DNA from: Nostoc sp. HK-01 | Lineage (GTDB): Bacteria; Cyanobacteriota; Cyanobacteriia; Cyanobacteriales; Nostocaceae | Length of the DNA stretch: 64,000 nt | Assembly: GCA_003990705.1 (NCBI GenBank) | Contig: AP018321.1 | Location: 1 to 64,000 of the forward strand | Direction of reading: 5' to 3' | Shown here: positions 41,993-51,210 of the stretch, in pieces | Layout of the letters: the number at the start of each line of letters is the position of its first letter | How positions within the stretch are numbered: position 1 is the first letter of the stretch | Notes under the pieces: model-generated | Database searches by the model: none | Told to the model about the DNA's origin: nothing | Seen by the model: only the letters and a program-made list of their open reading frames with translations | Made by a program: the position numbers and the translations under genes

Positions 41993-42348
41993 GTAAATGC
42001 CCTGACTCAACGTTTACAATCTCGCTGGACTAAGGGACTTCCAATTAAATAAATATCCCATCCCTGCGGGACGCTACGCGAACGCTTTTGAAGCTGGGGG
42101 AGGAAGAATCTGCTCATCATCTTCGCTCTCAAAATTGGATAATTTAATTTCTGGAAGTCCCTAATTTTTCTCCCAAGAGCATTGGCACAGTTCACACGTT
42201 TCAAGGTGGACAGAAATCAGTGATAATTTTCTCAACTCGCCAATGTAGGGCAACTGATAGTCTTTGGTTTATTAATCGGCGGCCTAATTTACTGAATGTG
42301 GCTGTGAGTAGAGCGCGAGCGACAAACCGCCGTTTTTATTTTAAGTAA
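41993..42348 (+). pseudogene. C-terminal fragment of an SF1 (UPF1/DNA2-like) helicase, split by a MITE
   Basis: After removal of 42034-42161 plus one TAA repeat, a single frame reads NALTQRLQSRWTNFSPKSIG, TVHTFQGGQKSVIIFSTRQC, then NLLNVAVSRARATNRRFYFK-stop. TVHTFQG and NVAVSRAR are helicase motifs V and VI of SF1B. The upstream motor is absent; the fragment begins 4 bases after the parB stop codon. Confidence 0.75.
42034..42161. mobile_element. MITE with TAA target duplication
   Basis: A 128-bp non-coding element has ends GGGACTTCCAATTAAAT and ATTTAATTTCTGGAAGTCCC (one extra base) and is flanked by TAA on both sides. Inside is the ACGCTACGCGAACGC sequence common in Nostoc. Precise removal rejoins the helicase reading frame, which confirms the boundaries. 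Confidence 0.85.
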
Positions 42349-42418
42349 TATTTCGCCAACGGTTTCGGAATCTCGGCTCTATGCCTATAATGCTGCTACC
42401 TAATTACAGTAACAACTA

Positions 42419-43636
42419 TTAATGAAATCCAGGTGGCTGCTGCTTCACCCATTCTTCAAAAAGGCGCGCACCAATCTTGTATATTCCGTTATCCAACTTC
42501 CGAATAATACCAGCACCAACAAGTACATCTAGTAAGTGTCTTGTTTTCATAGGACTTAAGTGTGAGTTTTGAGCTAAACTAACAACATTAGCTTGTCGTT
42601 GCTCAATGAGGATTTGATAGACTTTCCGTGCATTTTCATCTAAACCCCCAACTTCTTGAGCAACATTCCACCAAACACTAAAATCATGATCATGCTGTTG
42701 TAATAGTTCGTCAGTCAATTGATCCAGGCGAATTTTTTCTCCAGCTAGATACTTATTAGACACTGCATTGAGCATCTGCTGAGTCAGGTATGGATGTCCT
42801 CCTGCCCATTCTGTCACAAAAGATATTCCTTTTTCAGATATTGGAATTTCTTCACTTTTTTGCCGGCAAGCAATCAAAGCTTTGATTTCTGAGTCTGTTA
42901 GTGAACTTAACCAGCTTATATCAGCAATATTGAGTAGAGGAGAACCTACTTCCTGCTGATACTCTTTCAATTCACGGTATCCTGATAGAAAAAATCCTAA
43001 ATATGGTTTTAGAGCTACTTCTGTATCCTTTAATCCTCTGAAGTAACTCCAAGCATCGTTTGCCCACTCTTTCTGACGAGCTATAAATTCCGCCCGCTCA
43101 AAAAGGAAGCATACTCCATTAAATTGCTTATGCTTGAGATCATTTATTGTCTTCAGCATTGCCTGTCGAAAGTCATCATGGATTAATTGACGTTTTTTAT
43201 CAGGATTGTCAACTTTTAGTTTTACGTTAATTAGCTCAAGGAACTTAACTCCGATTTCACCATCTACTACTTGCCGAAGATAAGAACGGTACATTTCTCT
43301 CAAGGTTGCACCTGGTATATTCTGCCATTTTTCTATTGATTCACGCAGTCGGGCAATCATGATATAACGCAGGTTGTCTAATCCCTGTGGCTTCTCTACC
43401 TCCAAGTTGATCAGAACAGGAAATGTCCGATTCGCTTGATCCAAACTGGGGTCTAATAAGCTCCACTGAATAGCGTGTAAAAGGCTAGTTTTACCTATAC
43501 GACGACCACCAAGGAGAATTCGGATTTCACAAGGAGCGCGCTTTATCTCGTTCAGTAATTGGTTGCGTCCAACAAAATATGCTGGATCATCAATTGCAAG
43601 CTTAAAGTTTGGACGTTCTGTTAGTCTATTTTCCAT
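42419..43636 (-). CDS. STAND-like AAA ATPase with C-terminal winged helix
   Basis: 405 residues. After VGRNQLLNEI the Walker A is ILLGGRRIGKTSLLHAIQWS at about 41-50. GVCFLFERAEFIA occupies the Walker B position, with Phe-Glu-Arg instead of the usual Asp-Glu. TEWAGGHPYLTQQMLNAVSN is the GGHP segment typical of STAND/AAA_14-like NTPases. A winged-helix domain (VVSLAQNSHLSPMKTRHLLD) ends the protein. Its start overlaps the 3' end of the upstream, longer ATPase gene by 16 bases. No effector domain is fused. Confidence 0.75.
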   Translation of the reverse strand: MENRLTERPNFKLAIDDPAYFVGRNQLLNEIKRAPCEIRILLGGRRIGKTSLLHAIQWSLLDPSLDQANRTFPVLINLEVEKPQGLDNLRYIMIARLRESIEKWQNIPGATLREMYRSYLRQVVDGEIGVKFLELINVKLKVDNPDKKRQLIHDDFRQAMLKTINDLKHKQFNGVCFLFERAEFIARQKEWANDAWSYFRGLKDTEVALKPYLGFFLSGYRELKEYQQEVGSPLLNIADISWLSSLTDSEIKALIACRQKSEEIPISEKGISFVTEWAGGHPYLTQQMLNAVSNKYLAGEKIRLDQLTDELLQQHDHDFSVWWNVAQEVGGLDENARKVYQILIEQRQANVVSLAQNSHLSPMKTRHLLDVLVGAGIIRKLDNGIYKIGARLFEEWVKQQPPGFH

Positions 43637-45564
43637 TGTTGAAGTTCCTCTTTAGTCATTTGCATCCGAATCCATCGTGAGAAATGCAGTATCCGAATCC
43701 GGTAGTCAGTATTATCAGCTACCTGTTGGTGATCTATAATTCCTACAGCTACTAGCCACTTTAAAGCATTATGACACTCTCTTAGTGTGCAGTTAGGAGT
43801 AAGTTTTCCTAGCAAAAATTGATTTTCAATCCATTGACCTGATCCTTCATTGGTAGCAAGTATTTTTAGAATAGATAGTGCAGATTTAAAATCGCGCTTT
43901 TCTAAATCTTCCCAGATACTTTTCTCAAAGTAATTACTCAACTCATCAAAATCAAAAACCAAATTATCCAAAGCTGGCTGTAGCATAGACCAATCAACTG
44001 AACGAATTCCTTTTTCAGGAATCATTTGAGTCAAAAATCGAGCAAGTTGTCGAGCAATAAATGGATGCCCTCCACTTTCTTTATGAATTTCTATAGGAGT
44101 TTGAGAATCAAAATTTAATCCCATAAACTCCGCAATACTAGTAAGCATCTCAACAGTTTCTTGTTCTGAAAAAGGATATAAATATATTTCTTTGAAAAAG
44201 CTAAAGACTGGATTTGTGGAAACTCCATCTTGTGGCCAATTATTAATGCGATTGCAGTCAGGATGAACATCAGCAACAATGAGTGATAAATTGCGCTTGT
44301 CTTTATCTTGACAAAGAACACGCAAAGCGCCAAAACAAGCATTAAACTCTTCTACTTTTTCTATTGGATGATTAGAATTAGGTAAAATCCGTTCTACTTC
44401 ATCCATTAAGCACAAAATCGGCAATTGATACCCAGCCAACTGCAAAGCTTCTGTAAGGTCATGAATTCTCTTAACAAATTTATTTGTTATTTCTAAAGTT
44501 GGTGTAGAAGATATAAAATATTCAAAATTTGGACTATATTCGGGAATATAGTTTCTCACAAGTGTGGATAACTGACGAAGAATATCGTTAAATAGGTCTG
44601 CACCATAACGATAACCAGTATATTGTTGAAGGTCTATACGTACAATTGGATGGTTTCTTAACAAAAAGCTTAATTGATATAGTATTGAAGTTTTCCCTGA
44701 TTTTCTTAAACCAAATAATCCAATTGCTTGATATCCTAATAACTCTTCCTTCAATCGATTTAAAAGTTCAATTCTTCCAAAAAAAGAAACTGTATCGCTA
44801 ATTGCATTTTTATCATCAAAGAAGTTAGCACGCTTTATATAACGGTTTACATATTCAGTAAATACTGCTTCACAAATTCTGCTATCAGATAAGGAATTTT
44901 CTGCCTCTGCAAGCGAAATTGGAATTATCATAAAATTATCTTCTAAACGAACTTCAGCTATACGCAGCCGCACTATTGTGTCTGGTGGTTCTTGATAAAG
45001 AAGTATTGCAGTATTATCAAAACCAGTTCTGATTGGTTGTCTAGATTTTTTAACTAGTTCAGACACATCATCTTTAGTTAAGACACCATCAGAAATTAGA
45101 ACAGATACTGGAGGCAAAAGTTTTAGACCTTGTGGAACGGATGTAAGAAGCAGGCTGTATTGGTCTTGCTCCGATACTTTTGCACCTGCTTGCTCAAAAA
45201 AGCGTTGTGCTATTTCTCGATGCTTTAAATAATTTTTACCCTTTTCCTTGAATTGTTCAATAATTATGTCGTCTGGAGATTCACGTTTGTTTAGGAACTC
45301 TTGAGCTTGCCTGAGGGCATATTCAAACGCCTCTCGACTAGAGGCTTGTATAGAAAGTTCTCTGCCGTCAGGTGCTTTAACGCTTAAAATAATTGGTTTA
45401 GATCTGAAACGATCTGTTAAAAATTTCCAAAGAATCTTAATATTTTTAATACTCACTTCAGCATTTAATAAACTTAATAAAAAACCATTTATACTAAGCA
45501 TAAAACTCCAGAATAAATTTATCTCGTTAAAAGAATTCAATAAATATTTATCACTGAGGATCAT
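43621..45564 (-). CDS. Large STAND-like AAA ATPase with membrane-like N-terminus
   Basis: 647 residues. The N-terminus has a hydrophobic segment (INLFWSFMLSINGFLLSLLN), then a small domain (IILSVKAPDGRELSIQASSR, EAFEYALRQAQEFL) resembling the beta-helix part of effector-associated components. An unassigned region of about 170 residues with VRLRIAEVRLEDNFMIIPIS follows. The ATPase starts near 270 with FFGRIELLNRLKEELLGYQA, Walker A IGLFGLRKSGKTSILYQLSF and Walker B ILCLMDEVERILPNSN, with SGGHPFIARQLARFL after it. A winged-helix-like end follows. First gene of a two-gene unit. The pair resembles sensor/effector conflict systems, but no enzymatic effector is recognised. Confidence 0.72.
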   Translation of the reverse strand: MILSDKYLLNSFNEINLFWSFMLSINGFLLSLLNAEVSIKNIKILWKFLTDRFRSKPIILSVKAPDGRELSIQASSREAFEYALRQAQEFLNKRESPDDIIIEQFKEKGKNYLKHREIAQRFFEQAGAKVSEQDQYSLLLTSVPQGLKLLPPVSVLISDGVLTKDDVSELVKKSRQPIRTGFDNTAILLYQEPPDTIVRLRIAEVRLEDNFMIIPISLAEAENSLSDSRICEAVFTEYVNRYIKRANFFDDKNAISDTVSFFGRIELLNRLKEELLGYQAIGLFGLRKSGKTSILYQLSFLLRNHPIVRIDLQQYTGYRYGADLFNDILRQLSTLVRNYIPEYSPNFEYFISSTPTLEITNKFVKRIHDLTEALQLAGYQLPILCLMDEVERILPNSNHPIEKVEEFNACFGALRVLCQDKDKRNLSLIVADVHPDCNRINNWPQDGVSTNPVFSFFKEIYLYPFSEQETVEMLTSIAEFMGLNFDSQTPIEIHKESGGHPFIARQLARFLTQMIPEKGIRSVDWSMLQPALDNLVFDFDELSNYFEKSIWEDLEKRDFKSALSILKILATNEGSGQWIENQFLLGKLTPNCTLRECHNALKWLVAVGIIDHQQVADNTDYRIRILHFSRWIRMQMTKEELQQWKID

Positions 45565-46592
45565 TATTAAATGCCAGAAATACTTTATAAGAATTTTTAA
45601 GAATTTCTAAAGGTAATGGCTTTTAAATCCTTACCTTTCTGATCATATTTTAATCCCAGTTTTATTTGTTCACTGGCAAACGAAACTAGCAAACCACCAA
45701 GTGAAACATTGTCCTTTGAATCATAATATGAGAAAAATTTTGATCCATAAATTGGAAAAAAGTTAACGAAAATTCAGGCTTTTACGCCAATCACAAAATT
45801 AAACTTTGCATTCATACATGAGAGAAAGTTGAATTTCTGAAGCATAACTAGAAAATTAGTTAATAAAACACAATTGGACAAAACTTGCACAAAAAATCCC
45901 TGAAAAAATTGCTCTAACTTAAACTTTCAATTCAAAATATGGTTCAAATGCCCATGTTATGATTTAAAACTTTTGTTTTATTAGATATCTGAGTAAAAAT
46001 CAAATATTTCATTATCCAAGCGAACACTCTATTGTTGGGCGATCATCTACTCAAATCGTAGCTGAATAATAATGATAATCAAGTCGAAGTATTGATATAA
46101 AAGTCGCTTGTATCAGTCTTTTTAACCCCTACACAATAATCATTATTAGTAAAAAAACTCGAATATTAAAAGTGAACTATAAACTGGATACTCATTTCTG
46201 AAGCATATCATGAGTTAAAATCTCATTTTTTGTTTCAAATAACAAACATATACAATATCAGGTTGAATATCTACCCAATTATCTGGTAATGGTTCCATGA
46301 AATTTATACTGAAAGTGAAAGGGGTGAAATGAGCAGTGATACCGAAACTTACGCTAAGGACTTGATGAGCCACTTTCAATACTGCAATCGCTAGGAATAA
46401 AACTGTACCAATTGAAGTCTCTGAAATTTATGGGCTTCAAACCCTTACTGTGCCGTCTTAAATTGTTGCACCAAATAATCTATAGGTTAATTGGTACAGC
46501 AATAATTGCGAAAAATATCGAATTGTAGAATGCCTATTCAGTAAGGGTTACAGCCTTAGCATAACTTTCTGTACGATTGCTCATTTAGCCCC
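45565..46592. other. Gene-free AT-rich stretch upstream of the STAND pair
   Basis: About 1 kb without a convincing gene. It holds TTTCTGAAGCATA near 45833 and again near 46195. A probable 123-bp MITE lies at 46433-46555. The stretch nearest 45600 should contain the promoter of the leftward STAND operon. Confidence 0.5.
46433..46555. mobile_element. Probable MITE
   Basis: GGCTTCAAACCCTTACTG at the left and CAGTAAGGGTTACAGCC at the right are imperfect inverted repeats around 90 AT-rich bases with no coding frame. No clear target duplication was found. Confidence 0.5.
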
Positions 46593-47689
46593 TAGAACTC
46601 TTGCAAAAGTGTTTTGTGGTATGATAAAAGGCTTGGAAATTTTCGATTAAGAATTTGAAGAGCAGTGAAAATAGAGAAAGCTAAACAGCTTACTGCGAGA
46701 AAATTTAAGCGCATGACTGGAGTAAGCCGTAAAACCTTTGATTTTATGGTTGATGTAGTTAAAGCTGATGAAAAAAAGAAAAAGAAATCTGGTCGTCGTC
46801 CTAAATTAATTATTGAAGACCAAATTTTAATGGTTATTCAATATTGGAGAGAATACCGCACTTATTATCATATTGGATTAGATTGGGGACTTTCATAATC
46901 CGCAGTATGTCGAACAGTATATAAAATTGAAAACATTCTAATTAGTTCAAGAAAGTTTAGTCTACCAGGAAAGAAAGAACTATTAAAGATGCCATCACAA
47001 GAAGATTTAGTTGTGATGGATGTGACTGAAAGCCCAATTGAAAGACCAAAAAGAGGTCAAAAGAAATTTTTCAGTGGTAAAACCGGAGAACATACTTTAA
47101 AAACCCAATTAGTTATTCACCAAAAAAACAGTCAAATCATCTGTATAGGTCATGGTAAGTGAAGAATTCATGATTTTCGACTATTTAAAACCAGTGGTGT
47201 AAGGTTCGGTGAATTACTAAAAGTAATAGCGGATAAAGGGTATCAAGGGATTGCCAAAATTCATAAATTAAGTGAAACACCGATTAAGAAACCAAAAGGA
47301 AAAAAGTTAGCTAAAGAACAGAAGGAATATAACCGAGAACTGAATCGATTAAGAATCGTTGTCGAACACGTTAATCGTCGTCTAAAGATTTTCAATATTT
47401 TATCTAACCAATATCGTAATCGTCATCGCAGATTTGGTTTAAGGTCTAATTTGATTGCCGGAATCTACAATCATGAATTAGATTTAAAAGCTTAAATAAA
47501 TCAGAATTAATCCTCTTAATTCAGCAAATAGATAATTGCTGAATTAGTTTGTAATATCAACTTTTTAAGTAAAAATTTCCCAGCAATAGCTAGTATTAAA
47601 AACTCTATAAATTGTGGCTATTTTTACTTTTCTAACGTAAAGAAAAATAACCCTTCATCATACCAGAAAATATTTATGCAAGAGTTCTA
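46593..47689 (+). mobile_element. IS5-family element, inactive
   Basis: Imperfect terminal repeats of about 33 bases, TAGAACTCTTGCAAAAGTGT and the complement of TAGAACTCTTGCATAAATAT, continuing through GGTATGAT, bound about 1.1 kb. The only transposase gene is broken by two stop codons. Target repeat at most TA/CTA. Confidence 0.8.
46665..47495 (+). pseudogene. IS5-family transposase with two nonsense mutations
   Basis: A single frame of 277 codons is interrupted by TAA at about 46897 (WGLS-stop-SAVCRTVYKIEN, where family members have Glu) and TGA at about 47159 (GHGK-stop-RIHDFRLF, where Gly is expected). Both are explained by one G-to-T change. Otherwise the HTH and DDE regions are intact: VVMDVTESPIERPKRGQKKF, then VIADKGYQGIAKIHKLSETP and RIVVEHVNRRLKIFNILSNQ. 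No indel has occurred, so decay is recent. Confidence 0.88.
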
Positions 47690-47784
47690 ATAGCGAGTAT
47701 TGACACAGGTTTACTATTTTGCACATATCTTAGCAGATATCCTCCCAGTCTTTAGCAAGTTTTGCGTTGCATCTAGATTTGTCA

Positions 47785-50496
47785 TCAAATACCCAACCAA
47801 GGACGCAGATGAGCGCGTCTAACCCTCGCCCCTGGCTGAGTCTCAGTACCGATGCGAACATCGTTTGATTGTCCGCATTCCCAAATGTAGACTAATTCGC
47901 CGTTGTAATCAGCCAATGAAGTTGCACCTAATCGCCACACACTATTAGCTGCGTCCTTAATATATTGCACTTGTTCAGGATTGAAACCTTTAGCAATTTG
48001 CTGTAAGTCAGCACTCTCAAGGCTTAGAACGATTTCCCCCAAGCTTGACTTGTTATCCCAAGCCTCAATAATTCGTTGTGTGGTGCTGTCGGTAGTGCTG
48101 TCAGTGGTGCTGGCTGAAACACTTGCTGGTGCTGACTGTGCTGACTGTGTTGGCTTACCCTCCTGATTTTGACTGCTAGTAGTATTCATCAAGTTGTGTT
48201 GGTGAGGAGTGTCAGCTGCGTTACTATCAGCGAAAAGGTCAGCATCACTCTGAAAACCAGCACCATCAACACTTTGAGTTAGCATTGGGGTCAGCACTGA
48301 GTTAGCATTATTTTTATTTAGGTCAGCATCAAGGTCAGCATCTTTCTCTGAAATTAAGAGTGGAAAGTCATGTCCTGACTGGCGAATAGCAATTTTAGTA
48401 ATAAAACGTCCTTTCTTGTTTCTGATTTTTGCGGCATTAATGTTGAGTTGCGACTTCAGCAGATTGAGCAAAATTGCTGAGAATCGTTGCTTGGTCATGA
48501 TGCCGTGAGAATTACGTTGCGCCCATTCGCAGTAATTAGGATAGAGAAACAATTCAGGATTTTGACCGTTATCACCAATTTGTGTTTGTGCGTTGGGGTC
48601 ATAGTAGAGGCAGTCATTAGCCCAATCTGCCAGAGGATTAGTGTTTAACAGTACCTCTGTGCTAAATGAGCCAAGTGAAGGGACTTTTTTATTAGTGTCG
48701 CCAAAATAAGCGGCCACTTCCAAAGCTGACATTTCTAAAACCCATTGCAATACCCCAGGCAAGTATGGTTCAAATTCTTTTTCTAAGGGGCGACGCTCAT
48801 TTTGAGGCACAACCCGCTCAAAAGGCATTGACAGACGACGACGGGCCAGAGCGTTAGTGTAATCACTGCTTTGAATGATTTCATTGGCAGCAATCCAGAC
48901 CACCCCACTAAATCTAAAGCTGCCTGTTTGCTGGATTCCTTTTTTCTCGTGTCGCAGGTCATCATCACCCGTCAATTTTTTGAGAGTACTAACATCACCT
49001 GTGTAGCGTTCAGAGTCAGTGATAAATACAGCTTTCTTGCCGTAAAGAGCCGCAGTTTCAAAGCGGTTTTGCTCCAGCTGCTTCAGTTCGGTGATGGCGT
49101 AGTTTTCTCTGCCAAGTAGTGCTTGTACCAGCCGCAATAAAGTACCTTTGCCAGTACCGCCAGCACCCACTAGCTCCATGAATCGTTGTAACTCACCGCC
49201 GCGTTCAGTGACGGTGGCATTGATGCCAGCGCGAATTACTTGCACCCAGTCGGCTTTACCTTCGCAAGCTTCGAGCAACCATTCCTTAACAGGCTCACAA
49301 CCTACACTGCGGTCAGCCCATTTAAAAGGTAGCTGACTCAGCATTCTGTATCCCGGCTCGTGTGGATATTCTTTGAGGGTATTAACATCAAGCACACAAT
49401 CCTGAAGACAAATAAAGCCTTTGCGGACTTCCCAGTGATTAACCCTGAGCTTGGCCTTGAGTAAAGTCAAAACACCGTTGACGAACTTGCTGGAAAAATG
49501 GCGTGTCCGCGTTTCCAGTTCTGTTAAAACAATAGACATCGCCTCTTCAGGGGGAATTTCACCCCAGACCCCGCGCTTGTTGTCTGCTTCATACCAGTAC
49601 CAAGCTTTGTTCGCTACGTGCCAAGCGAGCTTCGCGCGATAATCTTCGGCGATTTGTGCAGCAACAGAAGATTCTGACAAGGTTTTGTTATCAGAATCGT
49701 CTTCTTGAAACTGACGTTCCCAAATTTCAAAATTAACAGCCTTAGCTAATACGTTGTCTCTAAAAGCGTCGTCGCCGTTAGCTTGAATGTAATCGTCCAT
49801 CCCCTTCCCCTCTGCTGCACTCCACAAACCTGTGGCAATGTACACAGGTACTTTAAACTTAGCTAATTGATAAGCTAGTTTTCTCTGTGCCGCCACCACA
49901 TTTTTGTTAGTTTGGGCGCGTTCGTCCGCGTCAAAAGCAATAATCCATCCAAACTTAGCACGAGCTAACAATTCTAGGGTATCGACTAGGTAACGTTTGC
50001 CTTGGGGGTCGTTAGCCATCGATGTTAAGCCCTGCTCAACACCAGCAAGTCCAACTGTAGGGAATCCGCGAGAACATCCGGCGATCGCCTTAAATAGTCC
50101 TTCAGTTATAAGTAAGCAAGGATGACCGTTGATGTGATAGCAAAGTGCTTTGAGTGCCTCTAAATCTTGCCAGTAGCGCGGATTATGAGGATGACGCGGT
50201 AGCATTGCGTCATATTCTTCCAGTGTTGCTGTTCGGTACTTGGGTGCTTTCTTGTCGTCTATGCTTTTCCAGGGCTTGTTAGGGCGATACTGCCCAAAAC
50301 CGTTGACTCCTTCTAGCCAGATACCTGCTGATTGCGCTTGGTATCCTAAGCGTTCGCTCGCTTCTTTGATGTCCATTGAGCGACAGTTAGCGGCTATCCA
50401 TTCTGGACACAAGCCCCGCTTTGTGACGCACTCCTTGTAATGTCTGTCTGTCAGTCTGTTAGCAGTCTCTTTTACAGTTGTCTGTGTAGTATGCAC
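47785..50496 (-). CDS. Plasmid primase-helicase (DUF3854 Toprim-like + D5/SF3 helicase)
   Basis: 903 residues. The N-terminal Toprim-like part has LLITEGLFKAIAGCSRGFPT, then GWIIAFDADERAQTNKNVVA and EGKGMDDYIQAN. The D5_N/SF3 helicase near 440-600 has Walker A VGAGGTGKGTLLRLVQALLG, Walker B AVFITDSERYTGDVSTLKKL and motif C FSGVVWIAANEIIQSSDYTN. A DADLDADLN / TTDSTTDSTT low-complexity linker follows, then a C-terminal small beta domain (VYIWECGQSNDVRIGTETQP). Such proteins prime and unwind cyanobacterial plasmids. The DNA under the linker is rich in GGTCAGCA repeats. Confidence 0.85.
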   Translation of the reverse strand: MHTTQTTVKETANRLTDRHYKECVTKRGLCPEWIAANCRSMDIKEASERLGYQAQSAGIWLEGVNGFGQYRPNKPWKSIDDKKAPKYRTATLEEYDAMLPRHPHNPRYWQDLEALKALCYHINGHPCLLITEGLFKAIAGCSRGFPTVGLAGVEQGLTSMANDPQGKRYLVDTLELLARAKFGWIIAFDADERAQTNKNVVAAQRKLAYQLAKFKVPVYIATGLWSAAEGKGMDDYIQANGDDAFRDNVLAKAVNFEIWERQFQEDDSDNKTLSESSVAAQIAEDYRAKLAWHVANKAWYWYEADNKRGVWGEIPPEEAMSIVLTELETRTRHFSSKFVNGVLTLLKAKLRVNHWEVRKGFICLQDCVLDVNTLKEYPHEPGYRMLSQLPFKWADRSVGCEPVKEWLLEACEGKADWVQVIRAGINATVTERGGELQRFMELVGAGGTGKGTLLRLVQALLGRENYAITELKQLEQNRFETAALYGKKAVFITDSERYTGDVSTLKKLTGDDDLRHEKKGIQQTGSFRFSGVVWIAANEIIQSSDYTNALARRRLSMPFERVVPQNERRPLEKEFEPYLPGVLQWVLEMSALEVAAYFGDTNKKVPSLGSFSTEVLLNTNPLADWANDCLYYDPNAQTQIGDNGQNPELFLYPNYCEWAQRNSHGIMTKQRFSAILLNLLKSQLNINAAKIRNKKGRFITKIAIRQSGHDFPLLISEKDADLDADLNKNNANSVLTPMLTQSVDGAGFQSDADLFADSNAADTPHQHNLMNTTSSQNQEGKPTQSAQSAPASVSASTTDSTTDSTTQRIIEAWDNKSSLGEIVLSLESADLQQIAKGFNPEQVQYIKDAANSVWRLGATSLADYNGELVYIWECGQSNDVRIGTETQPGARVRRAHLRPWLGI
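48226..48345. repeat. GGTCAGCA(TC) repeats in the primase-helicase linker
   Basis: GGTCAGCATC or GGTCAGCACT and GTTAGCATT variants occur about six times within 120 bases. They encode the DADL/ADL low-complexity part. They may be iterons, as suggested for the other replication gene, or merely reflect the amino acid bias. Confidence 0.35.
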
Positions 50497-50521
50497 TTTT
50501 TATTACTCCGAATTTTTTCAA

Positions 50522-50630
50522 ATCCGGGTAACTCCTTATTGCAACACGACCGCATAACTGGTTAACATAGAGTCAGCGATCGCGGTTCCGAAACGTCTTG
50601 CAGGACATTTTCAGTTCGGAGTTACCCGTG
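50522..50630. repeat. Inverted repeat upstream of the primase-helicase
   Basis: CCGGGTAACTCC near 50525 and GGAGTTACCCG near 50618 are inverted copies about 85 bases apart, flanking a HIP1 site and the probable promoter of the leftward gene. This could be an operator pair or origin element. Confidence 0.45.
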
Positions 50631-50643
50631 ATAAATCTAAAAA

Positions 50644-50690
50644 TGATGAAACCCGCTTAACTTCCCGGTCGAGCGGGTTTCGTCATTTGT
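50644..50690 (-). terminator. Strong hairpin between small leftward genes and the primase-helicase
   Basis: GAAACCCGCT and AGCGGGTTTC, extended by AAATGAT / GTCATTT with one wobble pair, form a stem of about 17 bp with a 13-base loop. It lies just after the 50730-50969 gene and probably terminates it. Confidence 0.65.
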
Positions 50691-50729
50691 GAATCTGTTT
50701 TCCTAATGGATGTATGGCAATTCCCATCA

Positions 50730-50969
50730 TCAAGCTACATCCTTTACGGTGAAACCATTACTACACCACTTAACTAGCAGCCATCTGTCAGATTCTTGGT
50801 CTAAAGCTGGCTTAAGGCGGAAAGCAAAAAAATCTTCCCATGCCTCTATGCCATGTTTTGTAACGAATTGTTTTTCAACTTCTTTAAAGCGTTCCCAGTT
50901 GCGCTCCGCGATCGCTATCAGCATTGGGATTAATTCGCTTACTGGTATCTGAGTAGTTGTTTCACTCAT
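50730..50969 (-). CDS. Hypothetical protein (79 aa)
   Basis: MSETTTQIPVSELIPMLIAI, then AERNWERFKEVEKQFVTKHG and IEAWEDFFAFRLKPALDQES: helical, acidic. The start at 50969 overlaps the preceding gene's stop region by 8 bases, so it is translationally coupled. A strong hairpin follows. No family function known. Confidence 0.6.
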   Translation of the reverse strand: MSETTTQIPVSELIPMLIAIAERNWERFKEVEKQFVTKHGIEAWEDFFAFRLKPALDQESDRWLLVKWCSNGFTVKDVA

Positions 50970-51174
50970 CTGGTTGTCCCTCAAAAATACAAATTATTGG
51001 TAAAGGTTCTAGCTTGGTATCAACAACTTTAACTAATCGTATTCCCCTTTTTCTACCTATCCGTTTGCAGTGTTGCTCTGAAGCAGCAGGTAGCCAATAC
51101 CTAGTTTCGGCTAGTGGGTCAAATTTCCCTTCAACACGCTCTATCCCGTCGTTTGGCTGATTTTCCTCGGTCAA
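50962..51174 (-). CDS. Hypothetical protein (70 aa)
   Basis: MTEENQPNDGIERVEGKFDP, then LAETRYWLPAASEQHCKRIG and RKRGIRLVKVVDTKLEPLPI. The central basic segment could bind nucleic acid. Coupled to the downstream 79-residue gene and 36 bases after the RHH gene at 51211, forming a three-gene leftward unit. Confidence 0.55.
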   Translation of the reverse strand: MTEENQPNDGIERVEGKFDPLAETRYWLPAASEQHCKRIGRKRGIRLVKVVDTKLEPLPIICIFEGQPDE

Positions 51175-51210
51175 ATTACCTCCTGTTTTTGTTTTGCGCG
51201 ACCGCGTTAG

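Noticed and set aside
39736-42365. Inverted repeats around parAB taken as transposon ends
   Set aside because: Both arms encode the same helicase C-terminus and stop codon, which explains the match better than terminal repeats.
48783-50440. Several 60-80 codon frames opposite the primase-helicase
   Set aside because: Shadows of a long gene with clear Toprim and SF3 motifs.
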